From CAYSRM01 sp964543205 (GTDB lineage Bacteria; Verrucomicrobiota; Kiritimatiellia; UBA8416; CAYSRM01): 10,415 nucleotides of DNA. The notes beneath the pieces are model-generated. The model made no database searches. It was not told where the DNA came from and saw only the letters and a program-made list of their open reading frames with translations. The position numbers and the translations under genes are program-made. Positions 1-6,693 of this stretch are shown in pieces; the first letter of the stretch is position 1, and the number at the start of each line of letters is the position of its first letter. The stretch is taken from assembly GCA_964543205.1 (NCBI GenBank), contig CAZIXB010000048.1:1-10415 (forward strand), given 5' to 3'.

Positions 1-51
1 TCACAGTGCCGCTATCCGCATTCGCAGCAGGAATTTTGTGAGATATGCGGG
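1..51 (+). repeat. Right end of a second copy of the dispersed palindromic element
   Basis: Bases 1-51 align without gaps to bases 8866-8916 of the complete palindromic element, with 43 of 51 identical. The last 15 bases before position 52 are identical. The copy is cut by the window edge, so about 130 further bases should lie to the left if it is full length. It ends directly at the TAA stop (52-54, minus strand) of the NtrC-type gene, so that gene's message would run into it. One difference, C to T at base 36, would turn a C-G pair of the complete element into a T-G pair, which keeps the stem if the partner is G. Confidence 0.75.
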
Positions 52-1476
52 TTAATCCTGATTATCCGTTGTCTGATACCGCCTGAGTTTTCTGTGTAAT
101 GTCCGTCGGCTTATACCCAGCTCTTTGGCAGCTTCAGTGCGGCTGCCGCTGTGTTTCTCCAGGGCGCTGAATATCATCTTTTTTTCAACTTCGGCAAGCG
201 AACTCCTGCCGCTCCGCAAAGAGACATTGTCTGCAACACCGCCCGCTTCGTCTTCGGCTGCAAAATCCTCGCCCGGCTGCGAGGCCTTCCTGATATTCGG
301 CGGAACATCCCTTGCGGTGAGCTTCTCCCTTTGCGCCAGAACCACCATCTTTTCTATCGTGTTGCGCAGTTCGCGCACATTGCCGGGCCAATCATAAGAT
401 GCCAGCAGGTTCAACGCCTCGGAAGTTATGCCCTCAATCTGCTTTCCGTCTTTTTCAACAGCATCCCGCAGAAAATGCCGGCATAGAATTGGAATGTCAT
501 CAACGCGTTCCCGCAAAGGGGGAAGGTTAATATCAACAACGTCAAGCCTGAAGAAAAGATCTTCCCGAAAACTGCCTTCCTTCACCATGGCGCGTAAATC
601 CTTGTTTGTAGCCGCTATCAGACGTATGTCCACCCCTATTTCTTCTACGCCTCCGACCCTTTCAAACTTTCGCTCTTCCAGCACACGCAACAGCTTAACC
701 TGCACAGAAGGATCTATCTCAGAAACTTCGTCAAGAAACAACGTCCCGCCATCAGCCATTTCGAAGCGCCCGCTTCTTCTGCTGACAGCGCCTGTAAAAG
801 CTCCTTTTTCGTGTCCGAAAAGTTCGCTCTCCAGAAGGCTCGGAGTCAAAGCCGCACAATGAACCGCGACAAAAGGACCCCTTGCGCGAGGGCTTAGGCC
901 GTGAATTGCATGGGCCACAAGTTCCTTTCCAGTGCCGCTCTCGCCCTGGATCATCACCGTTGCCCTGGTCGGGGCGGCCTGCTTTATAACATCAAAAACC
1001 TCGGTCATCGGCTTTGAAAAGCCAATTATGTTCTCCAGCCCATACTTGTCGTCAAGCTGACGCCTCAGGGCAACATTTTCCGATTCAACTTCGCGGGACC
1101 GCAATGCGCGCTGCAGAAGAAGATCAAGACGGTCAAGGTTGACCGGCTTCATTAAAAAATCGTAGGCGCCAAGCTTCATTGCCTCTACTGCGGTCTCGAC
1201 GTTGCCGTAAGCAGTGAGCAGGATCACTATCAGCTCCGGGTTCCTGGAAAGAGCCTTTTTCATAAGAGTCAGCCCATCCATCCCGGGCATGCGGACATCG
1301 CCAAGCATGATATCAACATGTCTGTCTGCAAGCGCCTCCAGCGCCTTCTCCCCGTTTTCAGAGAGAATCACATTATGCGTCTCTTTCAGCGCAAGATTAA
1401 GCCCGTCGCGCGTATTCTTGTCGTCGTCAACAACAAGAACCGTCGCCTTTCTTTTTACATCTTTACCTGTTGCCAT
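52..1476 (-). CDS. NtrC-family sigma-54-dependent response regulator
   Basis: This is a cytoplasmic DNA-binding regulator that, when phosphorylated, would hydrolyse ATP to open promoters held by sigma-54 RNA polymerase. The receiver domain spans about residues 11-125: acidic pocket D17-D19, phosphoacceptor D60 in GDVRMPGMDG, T88 and K110. The AAA+ domain spans about 148-385: Walker A GESGTGKE at 178-185, an intact GAFTGA sigma-54 contact loop at 225-230, Walker B GTLFLDE at 244-250, and an arginine-finger region near 303-311. A Fis-type helix-turn-helix lies at about 428-466. The length, 474 residues, is usual for the family. It follows the histidine kinase after 11 bases, which marks that kinase as its partner. 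No strong Shine-Dalgarno precedes the ATG; a GGAG in the end of the kinase gene lies 14 bases upstream. The target genes are not evident. I saw no convincing sigma-54 promoter in the window. Confidence 0.95.
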   Translation of the reverse strand: MATGKDVKRKATVLVVDDDKNTRDGLNLALKETHNVILSENGEKALEALADRHVDIMLGDVRMPGMDGLTLMKKALSRNPELIVILLTAYGNVETAVEAMKLGAYDFLMKPVNLDRLDLLLQRALRSREVESENVALRRQLDDKYGLENIIGFSKPMTEVFDVIKQAAPTRATVMIQGESGTGKELVAHAIHGLSPRARGPFVAVHCAALTPSLLESELFGHEKGAFTGAVSRRSGRFEMADGGTLFLDEVSEIDPSVQVKLLRVLEERKFERVGGVEEIGVDIRLIAATNKDLRAMVKEGSFREDLFFRLDVVDINLPPLRERVDDIPILCRHFLRDAVEKDGKQIEGITSEALNLLASYDWPGNVRELRNTIEKMVVLAQREKLTARDVPPNIRKASQPGEDFAAEDEAGGVADNVSLRSGRSSLAEVEKKMIFSALEKHSGSRTEAAKELGISRRTLHRKLRRYQTTDNQD

Positions 1477-1487
1477 ATCCGATCAAG

Positions 1488-2687
1488 TCACTCCGTTTCC
1501 ATCCGGTCATGGTTTCCTTCGCGCGGAGGCTTAAGCAACCTGACGCGCCGCTCGGCCAGAGGCAGATACACCGTAAAAACAGTGCCCTTGCCTTTCTTGC
1601 TGGCCACTTCTATCTGCCCGCCATGATCCTGTATTATTCGCTGAACAATCATCAATCCCAAGCCCGATCCTCCTGACTTGTTGGTATAGTAAGGCTCAAA
1701 TATCCGCGACATGTCCTCGGCATTTATTCCCTTGCCGGTATCTCTGAAAGCAAAAACTACAGAATTATCAGCCACCGACACATTTATCTTCAACCTGCCG
1801 CCGTCAGGCATCGCCTGAAACCCGTTTTTTATAATGTTGAAGAACGCCTGTTTAATCTGGTTCTGATCAACCTTGATCCTGGGAATCTTCTCTGGCTTTT
1901 CAACTTCAACTTTAATCCGGCGATTCTCCATTTCCTGGGTCAACAGCGTCAGAACCTCCTCCAGAAGCTTGTCCACGCCGGAAATCTGGAAATCCGGCTC
2001 TTTGGGTCGTATCGCGCGCAGGAACTGGGTTATAATCAGATCCAGTCTGGAAACCTCCTTCTTTGCAACGTCAACAAGGTTTGACAGGGTGTCTTTCTGC
2101 TCCTCCGGCAAGTTCTTAACTTCTCTCTGCAAAAGCTGCAGATGTATATTGAGGGCATTAAGAGGATTGCCTATCTCATGGGCAACCCCGGCAGCAAGAA
2201 GCTTAACCGCGTTTAACCTCTCCGATTCAAGCAGGTCGGCTTCCTGTTCGCGTTCGTTGGTGACATCGCGCAGAATAACAACAACTCCTTCTTCCTGGCC
2301 GGCGCCCTGACAGGAAGACAAGGGAACAACATAGAAATTCAGGATGCGATGTTCAGGATAGTTGATCTCTATCTCATGGCTCAGTATTCTTGACCATTCG
2401 TCGGTATCAAGCGCCATGATCCTGCGCCAGTCAACTTCACGCAGGTACCTGGACACCTTCTTGCCCTGGGCCGATTTCAAAGAAAAGCCCATGAGTCTTT
2501 CAACGGCGCGATTGACGTATTGAATCAACCCCTCTCCGTCTACAACTATGACCCCTTCCTGGATAGACTGGAAAATAGTCTCCAACAAACCGCGTTCCTG
2601 GGCAAGCCTGAGAAAGTGCGATTGCAGATTTTCAGGATCCAGCCGGTCAATCCGCTCAATCAGTTTGTCTAGAAACTCAGCTTTCAT
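1488..2687 (-). CDS. Soluble PAS-domain sensor histidine kinase (NtrB-like)
   Basis: This kinase would autophosphorylate on histidine and pass the phosphate to the adjacent NtrC-type regulator. A short helical N-terminus (1-35) precedes a PAS domain at about 36-145 with the typical IQEGVIVVD start. The HisKA segment has H170 in GVAHEIGNPLNAL. The HATPase_c domain follows: N-box NIIKNGFQAM (284-293, with Gly where Ala is usual after the second Asn), G1 box DTGKGI (316-321) and G2 box GGSGLGL (339-345). There is no signal peptide or membrane helix, so it should sense a cytoplasmic cue, like NtrB. The length is 399 residues. In-frame stops lie just before the ATG, so the gene cannot start further upstream. 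The ATG lacks an obvious Shine-Dalgarno, which may mean translation depends on upstream reading. The signal it senses is unknown. Confidence 0.94.
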   Translation of the reverse strand: MKAEFLDKLIERIDRLDPENLQSHFLRLAQERGLLETIFQSIQEGVIVVDGEGLIQYVNRAVERLMGFSLKSAQGKKVSRYLREVDWRRIMALDTDEWSRILSHEIEINYPEHRILNFYVVPLSSCQGAGQEEGVVVILRDVTNEREQEADLLESERLNAVKLLAAGVAHEIGNPLNALNIHLQLLQREVKNLPEEQKDTLSNLVDVAKKEVSRLDLIITQFLRAIRPKEPDFQISGVDKLLEEVLTLLTQEMENRRIKVEVEKPEKIPRIKVDQNQIKQAFFNIIKNGFQAMPDGGRLKINVSVADNSVVFAFRDTGKGINAEDMSRIFEPYYTNKSGGSGLGLMIVQRIIQDHGGQIEVASKKGKGTVFTVYLPLAERRVRLLKPPREGNHDRMETE

Positions 2688-2762
2688 GAATCTGTATCAT
2701 CAAAAATCTTCAAATCCGCCTAACCTGATCTATTTACGCGCCGAGTTTGCAGCAGTTACCTG

Positions 2763-2779
2763 CCCGCCCTCCCGCTCCC
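2763..2779 (-). other. Four-tract G-quadruplex motif after the lipoprotein gene
   Basis: Read on the minus strand, four GGG tracts are separated by loops of 3, 1 and 1 bases. The first tract uses the G of the TAG stop codon of the CsgG-type gene. The motif lies in the 91-base gap before the histidine kinase gene, so it would be present in a shared transcript. Formation in DNA or RNA is an inference from the consensus alone. Confidence 0.6.
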
Positions 2780-3726
2780 TATTGACGCAACTCACTTAAA
2801 AGCTGTCCCCTCTTGATGTCGCCGCCTTCGACTGTCTCGCAATACGATACATTGCTTTTCACTGTCTTGACCCTGACCACCGCAATCTTCCGGCCGGGGA
2901 TCACCGAGAGCACATCTCCGGTCACCGGATCTGTAACAGCCGTTCCCTTTTCCCTGACTTCAAACATTTTGCCCTTCCGCAACCCCCGATCGCTGCCCCC
3001 GTTGATTATTACCGCTCCCTCTGCGCCAAGCGCGCAAACCATGGGTGTCCAGTAATTTTTCGGCGCTTTATGAACTATGCCGCGCACGCCCCTGCGTATC
3101 GCGTTGGCGGTGGCTATTCCCAGCGGCGTCCTGAAAAAGGCGTCGCCGCCAAAAGCAACATTCTTGTACTCTCCCTTTGCGTAAGCTTGCCTGGCCTTGG
3201 CTATGCCGGCGCATTGCACGGAGTCAACGATCTCCCCGCTTTCAACATCCACAATGGTAAGGGTTAAAGCCACCCTGGCTTTGTATCCTCTGCCCCCGAA
3301 AAGAAAAGTCCTGACAGCTATGACAAAAGAACCGCCGCCAACCTGAGAAAAATCGTTGATCACCCCTCTTACAAGATACTCGGCATTCTTCAAACGACCG
3401 GTGTCAACTTTGCCTTCATCGCGAAAACCGTCACTCCTCTGTAGCTGTAGCTCGCGAACTATAGAAGCAAGATGCTTGCGCTCAACAACCACAAAATTGC
3501 GGCTGGCAACAAGCTCGGAAACCAGCAGATCGGCCATTCCGGAACCAAGCTGCCACTGGCCGGTGAATCCGGACCGGTTCTCAAACGAACTCACAGCTAT
3601 AACCGGAGGGATTGCCTCAGGGGGCAATGGTTTGACGGAACCAACCATGCGCGCGGCACAGCCGGTAAAACACAAAGCTCCGACCACGGCAAACATCAGG
3701 CGCCAACCACGTCTCAGAAGTTGCAT
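2779..3726 (-). CDS. CsgG-domain outer-membrane lipoprotein with FlgT-like C-terminus
   Basis: The product is a 315-residue predicted lipoprotein. It has an N-terminal basic and hydrophobic segment (1-22) and a lipobox FTGC with acylated C23. A24 follows, so no Asp retention signal is present and outer-membrane sorting is likely. Residues about 40-220 resemble the CsgG/curli-assembly fold: an IAVSSFENRSG strand, a GMADLLVSELV helix, VVERKHLASIVREL, the YLVRGVINDF strand and a TIVDVESGEIV strand. Residues about 225-312 resemble the C-terminal domain of FlgT-like proteins (a GAVIINGGSDRGLRKGKMFEV barrel-like segment). No curli genes are nearby, so this is more likely one of the general CsgG-family envelope proteins than a curlin secretion pore. 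The start is supported by AAGGGG at 3732-3737, five bases before the ATG. It lies upstream of the kinase/regulator pair on the same strand. Confidence 0.82.
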   Translation of the reverse strand: MQLLRRGWRLMFAVVGALCFTGCAARMVGSVKPLPPEAIPPVIAVSSFENRSGFTGQWQLGSGMADLLVSELVASRNFVVVERKHLASIVRELQLQRSDGFRDEGKVDTGRLKNAEYLVRGVINDFSQVGGGSFVIAVRTFLFGGRGYKARVALTLTIVDVESGEIVDSVQCAGIAKARQAYAKGEYKNVAFGGDAFFRTPLGIATANAIRRGVRGIVHKAPKNYWTPMVCALGAEGAVIINGGSDRGLRKGKMFEVREKGTAVTDPVTGDVLSVIPGRKIAVVRVKTVKSNVSYCETVEGGDIKRGQLLSELRQ

Positions 3727-3748
3727 AATAACCCCTTGGTCTGTTCAA

Positions 3749-3776
3749 AACATACAGACTCTACACTATTGACCAA
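3749..3776 (-). promoter_or_regulatory. Possible sigma-70 promoter of the lipoprotein gene
   Basis: On the minus strand, TTGGTC (3771-3776) and TATGTT (3749-3754) are 16 bases apart. They would start transcription about 15 bases before the ATG. Both hexamers are imperfect, so this is tentative. Confidence 0.28.
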
Positions 3777-3791
3777 CGTTATTCAATAACG
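3777..3791. promoter_or_regulatory. 15-base perfect palindrome upstream of the lipoprotein gene
   Basis: CGTTATTCAATAACG has two perfect 7-base arms around one central base. It sits in the 101-base gap between the phosphofructokinase stop and the lipoprotein start, directly next to the possible -35 box. This is a plausible site for a dimeric regulator; the regulator is unknown. Confidence 0.4.
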
Positions 3792-3827
3792 CAGATGTCA
3801 AACCTCAGGATCGACGCTCGGCTTGCT

Positions 3828-5111
3828 TTATTTCCTGTAGGCCTGCGGAAGATATTCCCTGCATTTCTTTTCTGCAAAAACAGGCGAAAGCCGTGCGAAT
3901 CTCTGCAAGCCGTTCTCAATGGGAACATCCGGCCAGCTCTCGCCGATCAGGGGCCTCGCATATTTCACAAATTCATCGGTGACATCCACCTTGCTTTCTG
4001 AAAGCCAGTTGACAGGAAATGTCCGCTCACTGTTGGCAACTTTCTCCAGCGGAGTCTTGTCGTAGTATACCTCGTAATCCTCACCGGGCTTCCTGAGAAT
4101 GGTGGACATCCAGCCGTTTCCGTCGCCGCTGGCTATTTCAACGGCATGGAGCCCCACGGAATAAGCTTCTTCCATGTCAACCACGGAAGCGAAAGCCGTG
4201 GTGTCGCGCTGGTCGGTGCCGGCAACCTGCCCGCGGGCAGCGCCTCGCGCTGCCAGACCCTTGTTGTTCAGATAGGTCACAACAGCCTGCTGGGCGCTTA
4301 TATCGCTGGAACTGAACTCCACATGTCCAAAGGCGTCCCTGCGCTCTCCGATGTCGCCAACATCAAAGCCTTCGCTCAGCGCCACTATACACCGCCCGCT
4401 GCTTTTCAGTTGGTCGTTGACATTATCAGCAAGCTGCTCAAGCGTCAGCCCCGATTCGGGCATATAAATCTGAAGCGGCATCTTGCGATCAGGGTCGGCC
4501 AGCCTGGCCGCTGCAGTGATGAACCCGATCTTCCTGCCCATGATCTGGAGCACCAGCGCCGGATCGGCAGGGCAGGAACCCATGTTTTCCTCGTTCGCAT
4601 TCTGGATAGCGTATGCCCAGTACCTCGCCACCGAACCATAGCCGGGAGTGTGGTCAATCAGTTTGAATTCAGAATCGCCCACATCGTTATCAATGGTCTT
4701 GGGCACTCCGGTTGCCACAAGATCAAGACCTTTTTCTTTTGCAACCATGCTTATCTTGTTGGCAGTGTCCATCGAATCGTTGCCGCCAATATAGAAAAAA
4801 TATCCGACATCATGCGCTTTAAACACTTCAACAACCCGCTCGAAATCCTCTTCCTGCTGCTCTTTCAGCTTGTAACGGCATGTCCCTATAAATCCAGCGG
4901 CAGGTGTCACCGAAAGAAGCTTTATTTCCTCCGGCTTCTGAGCGGAAAGATTCACCAGTTCTTCCCTGAGCACGCCTTCAATGCCATGCCAGCCGCCGAA
5001 AACCTGTCCGAAGCCAGGCAAGTCCATACACCCGTCTATTACCCCCCTGAGAGAATTGTTAATCACCGGGGAGGGTCCGCCCGATTGAGCCACAACAACA
5101 TTCTTAGCCAT
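3828..5111 (-). CDS. pfp: Pyrophosphate-dependent phosphofructokinase
   Basis: The enzyme would interconvert fructose 6-phosphate and fructose 1,6-bisphosphate with pyrophosphate as phosphoryl donor, a reversible cytosolic step of glycolysis and gluconeogenesis. Numbered from the chosen start, the N-terminal AQSGGPSPVINNS (8-20) binds phosphate and GGND (109-112) is the donor-site motif. PKTIDND (137-143) carries the Lys of PPi-dependent enzymes where ATP-dependent ones have Gly, and MGR is at 191-193. The length, 427 residues, fits the PPi-type family and is longer than the roughly 320 residues of bacterial ATP-type PfkA. An ATG at 5144 is possible, but AGGAGG at 5117-5122 lies five bases before the ATG at 5111, so the shorter form is preferred. 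It follows the 6-phosphogluconate dehydrogenase gene after 82 bases. Many PPi-type enzymes also accept sedoheptulose 7-phosphate, which would link it to the pentose phosphate pathway. That link is an inference. Confidence 0.93.
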   Translation of the reverse strand: MAKNVVVAQSGGPSPVINNSLRGVIDGCMDLPGFGQVFGGWHGIEGVLREELVNLSAQKPEEIKLLSVTPAAGFIGTCRYKLKEQQEEDFERVVEVFKAHDVGYFFYIGGNDSMDTANKISMVAKEKGLDLVATGVPKTIDNDVGDSEFKLIDHTPGYGSVARYWAYAIQNANEENMGSCPADPALVLQIMGRKIGFITAAARLADPDRKMPLQIYMPESGLTLEQLADNVNDQLKSSGRCIVALSEGFDVGDIGERRDAFGHVEFSSSDISAQQAVVTYLNNKGLAARGAARGQVAGTDQRDTTAFASVVDMEEAYSVGLHAVEIASGDGNGWMSTILRKPGEDYEVYYDKTPLEKVANSERTFPVNWLSESKVDVTDEFVKYARPLIGESWPDVPIENGLQRFARLSPVFAEKKCREYLPQAYRK

Positions 5112-5116
5112 ATTTT

Positions 5117-5122
5117 CCTCCT
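5117..5122 (-). promoter_or_regulatory. Strong ribosome binding site deciding the pfp start
   Basis: AGGAGG on the minus strand lies five bases before the ATG at 5111. It argues against the in-frame ATG 33 bases further upstream, which would place this site inside the coding region. Confidence 0.85.
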
Positions 5123-5150
5123 GATATGCCTGAATAATCCGCAAATCGAT

Positions 5151-5188
5151 GGCGCGAACTCAAGTCCGCGCCGGAGCCCGCCGGCTCC
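5151..5188 (-). other. Two adjacent hairpins between gnd and pfp
   Basis: On the transcribed minus strand, the first hairpin (5188-5173) has a perfect 6-base stem, GGAGCC/GGCTCC, with a 4-base loop. The second (5172-5151) has a perfect 6-base GGCGCG/CGCGCC stem with a partly paired interior. No T-run follows either, so they are unlikely to be full intrinsic terminators. They could protect the 3' end of the gnd message or reduce read-through into pfp. Confidence 0.55.
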
Positions 5189-5193
5189 ATCTG

Positions 5194-6651
5194 CTACACA
5201 CTGTAAGTTGAAGCCGAAGTTTTGCCGCCTCGCCCGGTCCAATCGGTGTGGAAAAACTCGCCTCGCGGCTTGTCCAGCCGTTCATAGGTGTGCGCTCCGA
5301 AATAATCCCGCTGAGCCTGCAACAGGTTCGCAGGGAGCCTTGCGCACCGGTACGAATCATAGTAGTTCAGCGCTGTGCCCATTGCGGGAACCGGAATACC
5401 CATTTCAATAGCTGCCCGAACAACATTCCTCCAGGCTGCCTGCGAATTGTCAATTACTTCCTTGAAATAGTCATCCAAAAGCAAGTTGGGCAATTCCATG
5501 TTCTTTTCAAAAGCCGCCTTGATCTTGTCCAGGAACCTTGCCCTGATAATACAACCGGCTCTCCACATCAGCGCAATATCGCCATAATTGAGATCCCAGC
5601 CGTATTCAGCTGCGGCGGCCCTCATAAGCTGAAAGCCCTGCGCATAGGAACATATCTTAGCCGCATATACCGCCTGGCGGAGTTCCTTGATGAAAACATC
5701 TTTATCCCCGGAGAACTTCTTGTCAGGTCCGGCAAGAACTTCCGACGCGGCTAAACGCTCTTCCTTTATCGCGGAAAGACACCGCGCAAAAACCGCTTCA
5801 GCAATCTGCGGAATTCCAACGCCCATATCCAGACCAGCCTGTGAAGTCCATTTGCCGGTGCCCTTCTGGCCGGCCGTGTCCAGGATAAGATCAACCATGG
5901 GCTTCCCGGTCTCCGGGTCGGTCTTGGAAAGTATTTCCGAAGTGATCTCTATAAGATAGGAGTCCAGATCGCCCTGGTTCCAATCCTCAAAAACCTCGTG
6001 CATCTCAGCAGGGCTCATGTCCAGACCCTTGGACATAAGCTGGTAAGCCTCGCAAATGAGCTGCATATCCCCGTATTCAATCCCGTTATGAGTCATCTTG
6101 ACAAAATGACCGGCGCCGTCAGGGCCGAGCCACTGGCAACAAGGCGTACCGTCCGGAGCCTTGGCGGCGACAGACTGGAAAATGTCCTTCACATGCGGCC
6201 ACGCATCAGAGCTTCCGCCAGGCATAATTGAAGGACCTTTCAAAGCGCCTTCCTCGCCCCCGGAAACGCCGGTTCCTATATATTGCAGACCCTTCTCTTC
6301 CAGATACTTCGTTCTGCGTATAGTGTCGGGAAAATGACTGTTGCCCCCGTCAATAACAATATCACCTTCTTCAAGATGAGGCAGAACCTGTTCAATAAAA
6401 GCGTCCACCGGCTTGCCGGCCTTGACCATAAGCATTATGCGCCTGGGTTTTTCAAGGTTCGACACAAACTCCTCCACGCTGCGACAACCGATAATCTTTT
6501 TGCCCTTGGCTCTTCCTTCAATAAAATTGTCAACCTTACTCACAGTCCTGTTATAACAGGCAACTGTAAATCCTTTGCTTTCCATGTTAAGAATCAGGTT
6601 CTCGCCCATTACCGCAAGTCCAACCACACCAATCTCCGCTTTGTCGCTCAT
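5194..6651 (-). CDS. gnd: 6-phosphogluconate dehydrogenase, decarboxylating
   Basis: The enzyme oxidises 6-phosphogluconate to ribulose 5-phosphate and CO2 in the cytosolic oxidative pentose phosphate pathway. An N-terminal Rossmann fold shows GVVGLAVMG (8-16), and NRT at 34-36 is typical of the NADP-using form. The substrate-site motif GVSGGEEGA is at 128-136. HFVKMTHNGIEYGDMQ carries catalytic K185, N189 and E192. The family signature IAEAVFARCLSAIKEE follows, and the C-terminal tail GRGGKTSAS closes the neighbouring subunit's site. The length, 485 residues, matches the long dimeric type. AGGAG at 6660-6664, eight bases before the ATG at 6651, selects this start over an ATG nine codons upstream. 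It lies 42 bases after the LarA-like gene and before pfp, so the three probably share a transcript. No motif is missing. Confidence 0.97.
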   Translation of the reverse strand: MSDKAEIGVVGLAVMGENLILNMESKGFTVACYNRTVSKVDNFIEGRAKGKKIIGCRSVEEFVSNLEKPRRIMLMVKAGKPVDAFIEQVLPHLEEGDIVIDGGNSHFPDTIRRTKYLEEKGLQYIGTGVSGGEEGALKGPSIMPGGSSDAWPHVKDIFQSVAAKAPDGTPCCQWLGPDGAGHFVKMTHNGIEYGDMQLICEAYQLMSKGLDMSPAEMHEVFEDWNQGDLDSYLIEITSEILSKTDPETGKPMVDLILDTAGQKGTGKWTSQAGLDMGVGIPQIAEAVFARCLSAIKEERLAASEVLAGPDKKFSGDKDVFIKELRQAVYAAKICSYAQGFQLMRAAAAEYGWDLNYGDIALMWRAGCIIRARFLDKIKAAFEKNMELPNLLLDDYFKEVIDNSQAAWRNVVRAAIEMGIPVPAMGTALNYYDSYRCARLPANLLQAQRDYFGAHTYERLDKPRGEFFHTDWTGRGGKTSASTYSV

Positions 6652-6659
6652 CTGCTTTT

Positions 6660-6664
6660 CTCCT
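6660..6664 (-). promoter_or_regulatory. Ribosome binding site deciding the gnd start
   Basis: AGGAG on the minus strand lies eight bases before the ATG at 6651. The alternative ATG at 6678 would place this site within the gene. Confidence 0.8.
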
Positions 6665-6693
6665 TTTTTGTTTGTCAATTGTTCACGCCGTTT

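Noticed and set aside
2746..2767. Possible sigma-54 promoter (GG-N10-GC on the minus strand) before the histidine kinase
   Set aside because: Only the GG and GC spacing fits. The CAC and TT positions of the consensus are not matched, so chance is a better explanation.
4146..5411. A 421-codon open frame on the plus strand, opposite pfp and the end of gnd
   Set aside because: It runs antisense to two clearly conserved enzyme genes and across their intergenic hairpins. Its translation shows no recognisable domain, and it looks like a by-product of codon use.
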